A DNA stretch of 64,000 nt from Shewanella sp. 1CM18E (GCF_023161665.1 NZ_JALNTW010000002.1:1-64000); one strand, 5' to 3'. Shown: positions 17,773-27,264, counted from the stretch's first letter. Notes: a model not told the origin generated them from the letters alone. Translations and numbers: made by a program.

Positions 17773-19491
17773 TTAGTGGTCGTGAGCTCCACCGGCCCCT
17801 TTAGGGAATCGAATTGATTCCACCATATCAACCACATCTTGCGGTACAGCCTTAGTCACACGGCTCACTCCAAATGCCACAGCAAAGTTCACCATCATGC
17901 CAAACAGACCAATACCTTCAGGTGACACACCAAGTAACCAGTTATCAGCCGTGTTTGCACTTGGGTTAACAAACTTAAAGTACACAATATAAGATGCAGT
18001 AAATAGCAGGCCGGTAATCATGCCTGAGATCGCACCTTCTTTATTCATTGTTTTAGAGAAGATCCCCATGATAATTGCAGGGAATAGTGACGATGCAGCA
18101 AGACCAAATGCAATTGCAACAACTGCCGCCACAAAGCCTGGTGGATTAATACCGAAGTAACCCGCCATGACAATACCCATTGCAGCTGCAATACGTGCAA
18201 ACATGAGCTCTTTTTTATCTGAAATATCTGGCATAAAGTTTTTCTTCAACAGGTCATGCGAGACTGAAGTAGAAATTACCAGTAGCAAACCTGCTGAAGT
18301 CGATAATGCTGCAGCAAGACCACCGGCAGCCACTAATGCAATCACCCATGCTGGTAGGCTAGCGATTTCAGGAGTTGCAAGCACAATGATATCGCGGTCA
18401 ATCTTCATTTCGCTTTCAGGACCCTTTGCGTAATAAATCTTGCCGTCTTGGTTTTTATCATCCCATTTTATTAGACCTGTCTTCTCCCAGTTTTTAATCC
18501 ATTCTGGCGCAGTTTCATAGGCAACACCTTTTGACTCTGGACCATTAATGGTTTCAATCATATTCACACGAGAGAACGCGGCTAAAGCCGGAATGGTGGT
18601 AAACATAATCGCGATGAATACTAGTGTCCAACCCGCAGATACACGTGCATCTTTTACTTTAGGCACGGTGAAGAAACGTACAATAACATGAGGTAAACCT
18701 GCTGTACCAAACATCAAAGCACCGGTAATAAAGAAGATATCAATCGTGCTCTTAGAGCCTTCAGTATACTGGGCAAAGCCAAGATCTTTAGACAAGCCAT
18801 CTAACTTATCTAATAAGAACTCACCAGTACCATTACCAGCGGCATCAACTAACTCAGCACCAAAACCTATTTGCGGTAAAATATGGCCCGTCATCATCAC
18901 CGAGATAAAGATCGCCGGAACCATAAACGCAAAAATAAGAACACAGTATTGAGCCACCTGCGTGTAGGTAATACCCTTCATGCCGCCTAAAACAGCATAG
19001 AAAAATACTACCCCCATACCAATATAAACACCGGTCTCGACTTCTACTTCAAGGAATCTTGAGAATACAACACCTACACCACGCATTTGACCTGCAATAT
19101 AGGTAAAGCAGATGAAGATGGCGCAAAAGACCGCAACTGTTCTCGCAGCCTGAGAATAATAACGGTCACCAATGAAATCTGGCACCGTAAACTTGCCGAA
19201 CTTACGTAAATATGGAGCCATGCAAAGCGCTAGCAGAACATAACCGCCCGTCCAACCCATTAGGTATACCGAACCGTCGTAACCGACGAAAGAAACAATA
19301 CCTGCAAGGGAAATAAATGATGCTGCTGACATCCAGTCTGCCGCAGTAGCCATACCGTTCATTACTGGCGGCACACCGCCACCAGCTACGTAAAACTCTT
19401 TCGTTGACCCAGCTCTAGACCAAATCGCAATACCGATATAGAGGGCAAAGGTTAACCCCACAATTAAGTATGTTAATGTTTGTACATCCAT
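17773..19491 (-). CDS. Sodium:solute symporter, probable cation/acetate symporter
   Basis: 572 residues with 13 or so predicted transmembrane segments, SSS family. The N-terminal EFYVAGGGVPPVMNGMATAADWMSAASFISLAG is the classic ActP/VC_2705-type signature. A short C-terminal cytoplasmic tail ends GGAHDH. It most likely takes up acetate or another short-chain carboxylate with sodium. It is the second gene of a pair with the DUF4212 protein (29-base gap), as in many Shewanella. The loop around residues 310-370 (KGPESEMKIDRD) is a long polar insertion seen in this subfamily. Confidence 0.9.
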   Translation of the reverse strand: MDVQTLTYLIVGLTFALYIGIAIWSRAGSTKEFYVAGGGVPPVMNGMATAADWMSAASFISLAGIVSFVGYDGSVYLMGWTGGYVLLALCMAPYLRKFGKFTVPDFIGDRYYSQAARTVAVFCAIFICFTYIAGQMRGVGVVFSRFLEVEVETGVYIGMGVVFFYAVLGGMKGITYTQVAQYCVLIFAFMVPAIFISVMMTGHILPQIGFGAELVDAAGNGTGEFLLDKLDGLSKDLGFAQYTEGSKSTIDIFFITGALMFGTAGLPHVIVRFFTVPKVKDARVSAGWTLVFIAIMFTTIPALAAFSRVNMIETINGPESKGVAYETAPEWIKNWEKTGLIKWDDKNQDGKIYYAKGPESEMKIDRDIIVLATPEIASLPAWVIALVAAGGLAAALSTSAGLLLVISTSVSHDLLKKNFMPDISDKKELMFARIAAAMGIVMAGYFGINPPGFVAAVVAIAFGLAASSLFPAIIMGIFSKTMNKEGAISGMITGLLFTASYIVYFKFVNPSANTADNWLLGVSPEGIGLFGMMVNFAVAFGVSRVTKAVPQDVVDMVESIRFPKGAGGAHDH

Positions 19492-19520
19492 CTCATGCTT
19501 CCTTATATAATTGGGTCAAC

Positions 19521-19799
19521 TTAGTCTTCATGCACGCCATATTTCTTGTCTAACGCATTAGCCTTGGCAACGTAGACAAAAATCAATGCAACAAAAACAT
19601 AAATAGAGCCCTGCTGGGCCATCCAAAATCCGAGTTTGAACCCCATGAAGTGGATTTCATTGAGTACATCAACTAACAAAATACTGCAGCCAAAAGATAC
19701 CGCAGCCCATACCGCTAATAATTTAAGTACTAAGCGTAAATTCTCACGCCAATACCCTTCCGCTTGCTCATTACTTTCAAAACTCATAGTGACTCCCAT
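19521..19799 (-). CDS. DUF4212 family symporter small subunit
   Basis: 92 residues with two transmembrane helices (about 27-49 and 62-82). The YWRENLRLVLKLLAVWAAVSFG motif is diagnostic of DUF4212. It is found almost only directly upstream of VC_2705-type symporters and is probably an accessory subunit. First gene of the operon; the 16-bp palindrome at 19815 lies directly upstream. Confidence 0.9.
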   Translation of the reverse strand: MGVTMSFESNEQAEGYWRENLRLVLKLLAVWAAVSFGCSILLVDVLNEIHFMGFKLGFWMAQQGSIYVFVALIFVYVAKANALDKKYGVHED

Positions 19800-19814
19800 G
19801 TACTGTTTTTATAT

Positions 19815-19830
19815 TTAAGTCATGACTTAA
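19815..19830. promoter_or_regulatory. 16-bp perfect palindrome upstream of the symporter operon
   Basis: TTAAGTCATGACTTAA is self-complementary and ends 15 bases before the DUF4212 start on the minus strand. Its place between promoter and start suggests an operator for a dimeric regulator, or an RNA stem in the 5' leader. The regulator is unknown. The rest of 19831-20017 shows no gene. Confidence 0.5.
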
Positions 19831-19954
19831 TCTAACAAGCACAGAGCCAACAACAATCGCGACCTTAGTCTAACGCCAACGTAAAGCCAAAAGGCACGCA
19901 ACAAAAAACCATTACAAAACAACAATATAAATATTTACGCGCACGTCAACCGAG

Positions 19955-20017
19955 CTATTTTTCAAACAAAACCTTAGACCAAGGTAGTATTGGTTTGATA
20001 ACTAATTGGCAGGATTT
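19955..20017 (-). pseudogene. 3' part of a small host ORF split by the prophage
   Basis: Joined to the piece at 57619-57806 after removing the prophage and one GATTT copy, the frame reads on for 21 codons (KSCQLVIKPILPW...) to a TAG at 19955. The reconstructed frame supports the prophage ends. Whether the ORF was ever a gene is doubtful; it looks like part of a repeated Shewanella intergenic element. Confidence 0.5.
20013..20017. repeat. Target-site duplication, left copy (GATTT)
   Basis: Five bases directly repeated at 57619-57623. Mu-type transposition makes exactly 5-bp duplications. Confidence 0.85.
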
Positions 20018-20063
20018 TGTAGCGCGCCACGAAGTTTGGCAGAACGGTTCGGGTGGTTTGGCA
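20018..20063. other. Prophage right genetic end (attR-type transposase sites)
   Basis: TGTA at the tip, then TGGCA at 20037-20041 and again at 20059-20063, both inside TTTGGCA. The tip-to-site spacing equals that at the other end. The region from 20064 to 20390 shows no gene and presumably holds the promoter of the small cargo genes. Confidence 0.8.
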
Positions 20064-20390
20064 AAAGTCGAGTCAAAAGATTTTGCAGGCGTGATGTAGC
20101 GCATCGCGAGATTTGAGAGAAAACACTCTAAAAGAATTGAGATAAGATTTTTAAACTAGATTTAAAATAGTTTTAATTAGCCAATAAAATAAATTTACTC
20201 AGGGCCTTTTCACTGTATCCACATAGAAAAAACATTCATTTCTACAACTCATTAGATTGTCATCTTCACTCACCTAATCCCCCCAAATACGAGACAAAGA
20301 TCACAGTGTAAACATTAACCAAATTATGCCATTGAATTACAAATTAAAAATCCTCATGTCTTATTTGTACTTTCAAATAGGATAACGATA

Positions 20391-20600
20391 ATGACAAAAG
20401 AGAGAAAACCAAAATACGAACTCGGTAATGTTGTGACCCTCGTTAGTGGTGGGCCAGATATGGCAATTAAAGAAATTGTAATCTCTATTAACAAAGAGTT
20501 TCATGGCAATTATAAAGCTCAGTGGTTTGCAGGTAAGAAGCTTGAGATGGGGGTATTTCCTGAGGAGTCACTAAAATTGGCAGCTAAAAAGGCTGACTAA
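20391..20600 (+). CDS. DUF2158 (YodC-like) small protein
   Basis: 69 residues matching the DUF2158 pattern: GNVVTLVSGGPDMAIKEI near the N-terminus and a central YKAQWFAGKK followed by EESLK. The function of the family is unknown. AGGATAACGATA before ATG is a fair ribosome-binding site. It lies inside the prophage, at the end where Mu carries com and mom, and is transcribed against the late genes, so it is accessory cargo. Confidence 0.75.
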   Translation: MTKERKPKYELGNVVTLVSGGPDMAIKEIVISINKEFHGNYKAQWFAGKKLEMGVFPEESLKLAAKKAD

Positions 20601-20602
20601 AT

Positions 20603-20869
20603 ATGACTCCTACCGATGTATCAGACTGGATGTTGCTAAAACTTCAGAAAGAAGACTGCATCTATCAAGATGACGTAGTTGATTACATAGTCAAATCTGG
20701 AGCCGAGGAGCTGCTAAAAGAAAATGCGGATGGAAATTTAGTACTTTCACAAGCAGTTTTAAAAGCATTTAAATTAGCAACGCCTGATAATGTGGTTTGG
20801 GTACGCTCAGACTTTTATTGGCGTTGGCGAGTTACCGAGGATGAGCCAGGAAGGCAAGCTAGAGGCTAG
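20603..20869 (+). CDS. DUF6953-like small protein
   Basis: 88 residues. DVSDWMLLKLQKEDCIYQDDVVDYI, GNLVLSQAVLKAF and the C-terminal VVWVRSDFYWRWRVTEDEPGRQ match a small family I know as DUF6953; this naming is from memory. It begins two bases after the DUF2158 stop and is certainly co-transcribed with it. Function unknown. Followed by a two-way terminator. Confidence 0.65.
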   Translation: MTPTDVSDWMLLKLQKEDCIYQDDVVDYIVKSGAEELLKENADGNLVLSQAVLKAFKLATPDNVVWVRSDFYWRWRVTEDEPGRQARG

Positions 20870-20871
20870 TC

Positions 20872-20891
20872 AAAGGCCCTTATGGGCCTTT
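20872..20891. terminator. Bidirectional terminator between cargo pair and tail genes
   Basis: Perfect 8-bp stem AAAGGCCC with its complement around TTAT. It lies between convergent transcripts and ends both the small cargo operon and the late tail operon. Confidence 0.85.
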
Positions 20892-20922
20892 ACATTATAT
20901 ATTTTAACATTCTCTTATACGT

Positions 20923-21144
20923 TTAAATATCCATTTCGCTGAACGGTAGGTCTGCGGCTTGGCCTTGTACTTGGCCGTCTATGATGTAGACCTTTCCGCT
21001 TGCGACTGAATCGCCTAACACCGTCTGATAACTGCCATCTGCGTGTTTTACTGTGGTGGTTCCATTGCTGGTTGATATTACCGTTGCCACTGCGCGTTGC
21101 TGCTTTGGGGTTAAGTTGCCAAGGCGCTGATATAGGTTGCTCAT
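20923..21144 (-). CDS. Small phage tail-region protein
   Basis: 73 residues. It overlaps the stop of the preceding tail gene by 4 bases (ATGA type). The GTTTVKHADGSYQTVLGDSVASGKVYIIDGQVQG stretch looks like a small beta-rich domain. Last gene of the late operon. Family not recognised; similar short proteins close the tail modules of B3-like phages. Confidence 0.7.
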   Translation of the reverse strand: MSNLYQRLGNLTPKQQRAVATVISTSNGTTTVKHADGSYQTVLGDSVASGKVYIIDGQVQGQAADLPFSEMDI

Positions 21145-23078
21145 ACTGCTACCTCATTCCGTAATAGCCTCACGGTTTGATTTACAGTTACCTCACCAGA
21201 AGTTGAGTTAACACTGGCATTAATCGCAAAGCTATCGCATACCGACTTGAACAACTCAGTGCCTTTGCGAACGCCCACCAACATCCCAGGCCGCATCGGT
21301 GGTAGGTCTGCCATCACTTTAGTTCTAATACTGTTTTGTATCTTATTACCTGCGTTGGCCAGCTCAACCGTTGCGCGCATTCTTGCGGCCTGATTATCTG
21401 TAATCAGTTTATCGACGATATCAGCTGAAAAGTTATCGCCTGCAGAGCCTGTACGCTTGACCTTAACCGCAACACCTTGCTGTTCACCACGCACAAACAC
21501 CGCATTAGCATCAGGTCGAATTTCACTCTTTTCGTTAAAGTCCATAATCACAGCGTCATGTAAAATTACATCTGGTATGGCGGTAGCAACATTCCAAGGT
21601 ACGGTTGGCCATTGAGGGATCACCGTTATTGTCTTTGTTTCGTTATTGATATCTAGCATCGCACCGATAGCATTTGCCATCATGTTCAGAGCCTCGGCGG
21701 GGGTCTTAGCTGCATAGCTAAATGCATTAGCAGGCACATTGAAATCAGTGAGCTTGCTTTTTAGTGTCCAGCCCATGTTTTCAATAATGTCGCCCATCAG
21801 TCCCATAAAGCTACGAGCTTGGGTATTCACATAATTACTGGCTTTTACATACGGCGCAGACAGTTCAGCAAGTCGTCCTCGGCCTGATGCAGTGTAATTT
21901 GATTGTCCAAAGGATTTGTTTTCGCTGAGGCTTTCACACCACAGGTAAAAGTCGTACCCATTAATACTGATTTTAAGTAGTTCATTTGCAGCACGCTCAG
22001 CATCAATACGAGATGAGAAACTCATATTGCCACTGCTAGCCCACTGCCCTCTAGATTGAGAGATTGTTACCGACTTAAGTACAATCGCTAGTCCATCACT
22101 TATACGCTCACAGCGAATTTGAGGATGCATTAGGTAACTCCTTCTAATTTGAGGTTCGATTGGGATCTTAAAATCTATGGGAGGCAAAGATGGGTTAGTA
22201 TCAACTTGGCCGCCGCCATCATCGAAATAACAGTATTTTTCAGACTCGCTAAACCTTAAGGTAATGGGTGAGTGAGCATTATCTAGCGCTGACTCACTAA
22301 AGCGCATGGTAAGCAAACCGACCTCGGGTGGTCGGTATTTTGTCGAGCAGATCCACCTCGCTTGATGTGGCCCCCAAGCAATTGCTAATTGCTGATTGAT
22401 ATCACTGCCCGTTATTAGATAACTAAGTGCAAGCTGAACATAGCACTGTTCGCCATTGTTAAAACTTAGCGAGGTATCAAGCTGAAAAGTGGCCGTTAGC
22501 AGCCAAGCCGTTTGCAAACAAGCCTCGGTAGCATCAAGGCTTAGCCAATCAACCGCTATGTTGTGCTGGTGCAGTGCAGGCAAGGCCCAAGCAAAGCTAT
22601 TCACTTGCTGTTGCTGAGCGCCAAGCAATATCGGCAGGCTGATATTTGAATTGTGCAACGGCCCCAAGTGCCACTCCAAGGCGATTTGCTGCTCAGTAAC
22701 TTTATCGGCAACCCAGTCAAGCTGATAATGATTAGCAACTTTGTTGGTTTGTCCTACTACAGCCAATTGCACCTCGACCTGTAATGGTTCTAGCCAAGGC
22801 CACATAATATCTAGCCCTAAACTACCATCTCGGATAGGCGGCTTGGGTGGCTGAATGCCCTCAAACCTCAGCTTTAACGGTGAACGGGAATCAACCCAAA
22901 GCTCTGTTAACTTAAGCGTGACACCATTAAACGGCGGTTTATCAAAGCTTAGCTTCAAGGGTGAGGTAGTATCGAGCCAAGGCTGCGATAGCCTCAGCAC
23001 AACACCGTCAAACTTGAAATTCAGCGATATTGGTGATTCGACGTTCGACCAAGGTTCATTGAATTTCAAGGTCTTCAT
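21141..23078 (-). CDS. Tail hub / tip protein with N-terminal repeats
   Basis: 645 residues. Residues 4-21, 28-45 and 55-72 are three copies of an 18-residue motif with pattern L-x-[LF]-x3-[WL]-x4-SP-[LI]-x-L-x-F; a looser copy is near 270-290. The C-terminal part (about 320-640) resembles a baseplate-hub/tail-tip fold: LMHPQIRCERI, MANAIGAMLDINNETKTITVIP, and a late PPMRPGMLVGV. It likely forms the tail tip below the tape measure. Not matched to a Mu protein. Confidence 0.68.
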   Translation of the reverse strand: MKTLKFNEPWSNVESPISLNFKFDGVVLRLSQPWLDTTSPLKLSFDKPPFNGVTLKLTELWVDSRSPLKLRFEGIQPPKPPIRDGSLGLDIMWPWLEPLQVEVQLAVVGQTNKVANHYQLDWVADKVTEQQIALEWHLGPLHNSNISLPILLGAQQQQVNSFAWALPALHQHNIAVDWLSLDATEACLQTAWLLTATFQLDTSLSFNNGEQCYVQLALSYLITGSDINQQLAIAWGPHQARWICSTKYRPPEVGLLTMRFSESALDNAHSPITLRFSESEKYCYFDDGGGQVDTNPSLPPIDFKIPIEPQIRRSYLMHPQIRCERISDGLAIVLKSVTISQSRGQWASSGNMSFSSRIDAERAANELLKISINGYDFYLWCESLSENKSFGQSNYTASGRGRLAELSAPYVKASNYVNTQARSFMGLMGDIIENMGWTLKSKLTDFNVPANAFSYAAKTPAEALNMMANAIGAMLDINNETKTITVIPQWPTVPWNVATAIPDVILHDAVIMDFNEKSEIRPDANAVFVRGEQQGVAVKVKRTGSAGDNFSADIVDKLITDNQAARMRATVELANAGNKIQNSIRTKVMADLPPMRPGMLVGVRKGTELFKSVCDSFAINASVNSTSGEVTVNQTVRLLRNEVAV

Positions 23079-23380
23079 TGTGACAAGTTCACCGTGTTAC
23101 CATCAACCAACTGTAGTTTTACACCGTCGGCAACTGCGGCATTGTACTGTAGGTCATTATCAAGTATCCCGACAAGTAATAGAGGGTCTGCCGTAAAACG
23201 AACATCCAGTACTAATTTATATATACCTGACGGGGGGCGCAGTGCGTAACCGAGGGTCTTACCTGTCGTTCTATCCATGACGAAAACAGCTTCGGATTTT
23301 TCGTCCATGTCCAACTCTAACAGGCCGATGTTAAGGTTAGGTACAGGGTCTCGGCTGACACGTAAGATTTTATTATTCAT
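23075..23380 (-). CDS. Small tail-region protein
   Basis: 101 residues from ATG at 23380, which overlaps the stop of the previous gene by 8 bases. A longer in-frame form exists but runs inside that gene. It overlaps the next gene by 4 bases, so translation is coupled. FVMDRTTGKTLGYALRPPSGIYKLVLDVRF suggests a compact beta protein. Family not recognised. Confidence 0.7.
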   Translation of the reverse strand: MNNKILRVSRDPVPNLNIGLLELDMDEKSEAVFVMDRTTGKTLGYALRPPSGIYKLVLDVRFTADPLLLVGILDNDLQYNAAVADGVKLQLVDGNTVNLSQ

Positions 23381-24338
23381 ACCATGACACCATATCAATA
23401 AGCATGTGGGACGCACCAGCATGGGCTTGGCGAAGCATCCAGTATTCACGACCATCTTGGTTCACCACTTGAGGCCACGGTTGGTCTGCATACCCGCCTT
23501 GTGCAAACTGGTACAGACCAGCCATTACGCCCCTAATCGACGGACGTGTTGTACTATCCTTGATGTACAGACCGTGAGCATCTTTTGTGGTGTTAGTTGC
23601 TGATGCCACACGCATATATACGTTCGATAAAGTCAGTGGAACCGGCGAACTCCCTTTTGATGTCGCCAATGTTGACGTTGAGAATAAATCACTGAACGGC
23701 ATACCCAATTCATACATCACATGTTCACCACTGTTGTCGGTGTCAAGAATACGACATAAATCAGTACCGTTACTTGCAATTTCCATCGTAAACGACCAAG
23801 ACGAACCAGAATGGTCGCTCTGAGTGTAATAATACGCGACGAAAGTGTTTTGGTCTGACGGTATCAATGAATCAAAATCCCCGTAAAAACCCGTCCATGA
23901 ATCCGACACCCCCAGTGACATGTTAGATCTGTCAGATTGTGTAACGATGAAATAAAACCCTCGCGTTGTCCCAATCACAACCCACTGCTTACTGGTAGCT
24001 CTCGGCGCTGCTAAACTGTTATACGGGGCTATGTCGGGTATCCAAGTATCTAATCCCGTCATCGTTTTGGCGTGCTTGTAGTTAACCTGACCGCCAGCGG
24101 TGTCACTTGTACCCCAAAATTGAACATAACCGCCGCTACCGTCAACAGGTGAGTTTCTAAACACAACCTTGTTACTAGCAACGTCCCCGTAAGGCATTGT
24201 CCAACCAAGTCCCTGCTTATCACCGTACCCATCAACTAAACATGCCTTAAGGACTGCTAGAATCTCTGTAGGTTTTCTATCTACTATCTGCGGCGCTCCC
24301 ACGTCGTCCCATCGATATACTGTTACTGGTAATGCCAT
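23373..24338 (-). CDS. Phage tail-tip or receptor-region protein
   Basis: 321 residues, rich in Ser, Thr, Gly and aromatics. MALPVTVYRWDDVGAPQIVDRKPTEILAVLKACLVDGYG at the start is typical of a protein family in the tail tips of Mu-like siphoviruses. No enzyme motif is visible. Position between two tail-tip genes suggests a structural role near the host-contact end. Confidence 0.65.
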   Translation of the reverse strand: MALPVTVYRWDDVGAPQIVDRKPTEILAVLKACLVDGYGDKQGLGWTMPYGDVASNKVVFRNSPVDGSGGYVQFWGTSDTAGGQVNYKHAKTMTGLDTWIPDIAPYNSLAAPRATSKQWVVIGTTRGFYFIVTQSDRSNMSLGVSDSWTGFYGDFDSLIPSDQNTFVAYYYTQSDHSGSSWSFTMEIASNGTDLCRILDTDNSGEHVMYELGMPFSDLFSTSTLATSKGSSPVPLTLSNVYMRVASATNTTKDAHGLYIKDSTTRPSIRGVMAGLYQFAQGGYADQPWPQVVNQDGREYWMLRQAHAGASHMLIDMVSWYE

Positions 24339-24391
24339 TTTTATATCCTTAATCTGCTAAATTGCTTAAATAGTCCACACGCTTAAAAGCG

Positions 24392-26872
24392 TTACGATTC
24401 ATTACCACGGAACGAAAGTACCGCTTTATCGGTGGTTATTTGACTGTGCCCTGCTTGCACTGTTCGCAGTGCCATTAATGGTTTAGCTGAGGCGAATGTC
24501 TCAAAACGAATCGCCTCGCCTGCATTCCAACCACCACCAAACGCTGCAGCTCGAATAATAAAAAATGGACTGTTTGTAAGTGGGTTGATGGGAGCTAAAT
24601 CGTTTAGCGTGTCGCCTACAGCAATTTGCCCTAGACGCTTACCAATACAGCGAAATGCGGTTGGTGAGGTAAACAGTAATACCCAATCTTCATTAACGGC
24701 TGTGTCGTTAGTTAACTCAATTGGGTTGTCCACTGTGTTGAGGTTGCCCGTTGCAGGCGCACCATCTACCTCCCAATTGTTTGCCCAAGCAGTCATATCG
24801 CGCACCTTACTCACTCGCGCTTGCAAATCCCCAAGTACCTGCACACTCGCAACGGTTGAGTTGATTGGATACTCTTGGGTTAAATCACTCGACAGCACTA
24901 GCGAGGTATCATTTACCACTGACACTAACGCTAGTTCGCCGATGGTATCGCTTAGCACAAAAGGTGCAGTAAAGCCGGTAAAGTCACTATTGATGCTAAC
25001 TGCACCTGCTTGCTTATCTAGAGTGTAATGATCATTGGTAGCGGTCCATAAACTGGCACCGTTGGCATCGGTAATGTCCGCAAATCGAGCACCTACCCGA
25101 ATATTTTTAGTTTGGCCTGCGGCAGGGGCTGTTACTGCCTGGTATTGGGTATGCTGCAGTGCAACGGTTCCCCACTCACGAAAAATATCGACTATGCCCT
25201 CATTAGGAATCCTGAGTGGATTTAAACCGTAAATTTCGGCGGGTGGTAACTTACGAAATTGTTCCGTAATGTCATAGCGCAGCGTCGTTAAATCAACGGC
25301 ATTGGTGAATACCAGCTCCACTAACCCGTTAGTAATCGTACCGCTAACACCTGCACCTGTAATGGTGCCGCTACTGTCGGCGCTGGCACTAACTAATGCT
25401 CTATCAGATATTCTTTCTACCTGCAGGTAAAAACTCTCAATAAGTGGTGAAGTAGCGGCTAATGCAAAGGTCGCATTGCTGTCGCCAGCATCGACTACAG
25501 CACTCGACTCAACAATACCTGCATAACTGAGTGTAAATGGTCCACGGCTTACATTATGATGAGTAACTTGCCCTGTTAAGTAGTCGATAGTGGCAAGCAG
25601 CTCGACCCCATCATAGAGCTTGCCAGTATTGTCCCCTGCTCGCTCATACACTTCTTGGTTTTGATAATTACTATCATCGAACACCACTAAGCCCTTTATA
25701 GTCCCCACTGTGAGCTGTTTGCCAGCAGGGAACGCCACGCTGCTTTGATAGATGTCATAGCGATAAGAAGACTTATAACGCAAGGTGACATTGTCTTTGA
25801 TATAGAGTTGAGCATTTGAGGTGAGCGTGACCGTAATATTGCCCGAACCATGAGAAATATCTTGTACATAATGCGAACCTCTATAGCTCGCGGTCGGCAG
25901 TAATGAAATCGCAGTTAAACCGTCTGGATCTTGCAAGACGTCGGGGGCGCTAAACACATAGCTATAGGTCCCCTCACTACTTGGCTGAGTTAATATTTTA
26001 TCAAATACCTCGCTCACGGTTAGATCACCACTGTCATCACTGCCGCCAGTAATGGTGTTACCTGGTTTGGGAACTTGAGTAATAATGGCGGGTAACAATG
26101 ACGCCTTAGTTTGCTTAACTGCTAGCGTCGCCGCTGAGGCTGCAGCGGTTAACTTAGTGACACCATGAAACACCAGTGGTGATGCAGAGTTAACAAATCG
26201 TAATTTAGTACAGCGACTCTGACTGTTAATACTCTGGTTAGATTCTGGTGTAGCAAAAGGAATGGCAGGTTCAAACGTAATGTAGCCCACTTGTCCGTGA
26301 CCCGTTTTTGAAGCTGAAACCACTTTACAGAAATGTGTTTTACGAGGCCAAGCAGCATCCTCGTTACCAGTGTATTCAACGCTAATCGCGATAATATGCC
26401 CAACACCTAAGTAAGTTGTTTTCCAATATTCACGGCCATTAAACATATAGCTAGATTGCAAATAATCGGTTGAAAAAGAATTTTGATTAACCAAAAATCC
26501 AGGGCCACCATCGCGAATTAACCGTCCAGCGGTTACTGACGACTCAAGGATCTCTTTCATATTGGTCATTCTGGCTCCATCGTCTAACGCATCAGACTCA
26601 ACCAAGAACATCGATACCAGCGGATCGGTTGGCGGTTCACTGATAAAGATATGACCATCAAGCAAAATGCTAGTGTCTGTTGTATCGAGTGCAGGGTAAC
26701 ACTTGGCGATATCAAGCGATGATTGGGCATGGTCAATATCTGATATGGCGCTGAATAGCTCGTTTAGCTTACCTGATTCAACTGATAACTTAGTCCGTTG
26801 CCCTCCAGCTTCATCGCTTGACCCGAGCAGTTCGGGCTTAAATACTTTTAAATTCTCGCGTGTAATAGTCAT
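24392..26872 (-). CDS. Large phage tail protein
   Basis: 826 residues from ATG at 26872, with AAGAGAAAG upstream. A TTG 15 bases earlier would give five more residues. The N-terminus (MTITRENLKVFKPELLGSSDEAGGQRT) matches a family of structural proteins in B3/D3112-like tail modules. The middle is rich in Thr, Ser, Asp and small beta-repeat-like stretches. Likely part of the tail tip or distal fibre; the exact role is unknown. Confidence 0.68.
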   Translation of the reverse strand: MTITRENLKVFKPELLGSSDEAGGQRTKLSVESGKLNELFSAISDIDHAQSSLDIAKCYPALDTTDTSILLDGHIFISEPPTDPLVSMFLVESDALDDGARMTNMKEILESSVTAGRLIRDGGPGFLVNQNSFSTDYLQSSYMFNGREYWKTTYLGVGHIIAISVEYTGNEDAAWPRKTHFCKVVSASKTGHGQVGYITFEPAIPFATPESNQSINSQSRCTKLRFVNSASPLVFHGVTKLTAAASAATLAVKQTKASLLPAIITQVPKPGNTITGGSDDSGDLTVSEVFDKILTQPSSEGTYSYVFSAPDVLQDPDGLTAISLLPTASYRGSHYVQDISHGSGNITVTLTSNAQLYIKDNVTLRYKSSYRYDIYQSSVAFPAGKQLTVGTIKGLVVFDDSNYQNQEVYERAGDNTGKLYDGVELLATIDYLTGQVTHHNVSRGPFTLSYAGIVESSAVVDAGDSNATFALAATSPLIESFYLQVERISDRALVSASADSSGTITGAGVSGTITNGLVELVFTNAVDLTTLRYDITEQFRKLPPAEIYGLNPLRIPNEGIVDIFREWGTVALQHTQYQAVTAPAAGQTKNIRVGARFADITDANGASLWTATNDHYTLDKQAGAVSINSDFTGFTAPFVLSDTIGELALVSVVNDTSLVLSSDLTQEYPINSTVASVQVLGDLQARVSKVRDMTAWANNWEVDGAPATGNLNTVDNPIELTNDTAVNEDWVLLFTSPTAFRCIGKRLGQIAVGDTLNDLAPINPLTNSPFFIIRAAAFGGGWNAGEAIRFETFASAKPLMALRTVQAGHSQITTDKAVLSFRGNES

Positions 26873-26898
26873 ATACTTTCTCTTCAAATAATGGCTAA

Positions 26899-27264
26899 TT
26901 AAACAGTGATTAATTTGAGGGTGATTGCATCAATTTGCTCTGGGTCGTCATCGCTGTAATTGATCGTAGGAACGCCGCTAATTGGCTGACTACTGTAGTC
27001 CCACATCACTGTTAACTCAGTGCCATTAATGTTGAGGTTAAAGCTGTTTGCGCCTGCTGTATTAGCGTGGGTTTCAAGTGTTTCAAATTCACTCAAGGCT
27101 TCAGCATCGCTATAAAGCACCACAGGCTTTCCCGCTTGTTTACTCGCGACTTCTATATGCTGTGAGCCATCTAATGAATATTCAGCTCTACTCACGAAAC
27201 TCGAATAACCAAAGCGATTAAGCCAAACAAATTGCGGTAACGGTATGCCATCTAAATGAATCAT
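26899..27264 (-). CDS. Small phage tail protein
   Basis: 121 residues. Starts with a 4-base overlap with the tape measure stop, so translationally coupled. MIHLDGIPLPQFVWLNRFGYSSFVSRAEYSLDGS looks like a distal-tail-type beta domain. The place right after the tape measure fits a distal tail protein, but I cannot prove it. Confidence 0.7.
   Translation of the reverse strand: MIHLDGIPLPQFVWLNRFGYSSFVSRAEYSLDGSQHIEVASKQAGKPVVLYSDAEALSEFETLETHANTAGANSFNLNINGTELTVMWDYSSQPISGVPTINYSDDDPEQIDAITLKLITV

Noticed and set aside
20084..20090. A second GATTT followed by TG at the left as alternative prophage end
   Set aside because: It lacks the TGTA tip and the TGGCA site at the distance seen at the other end.
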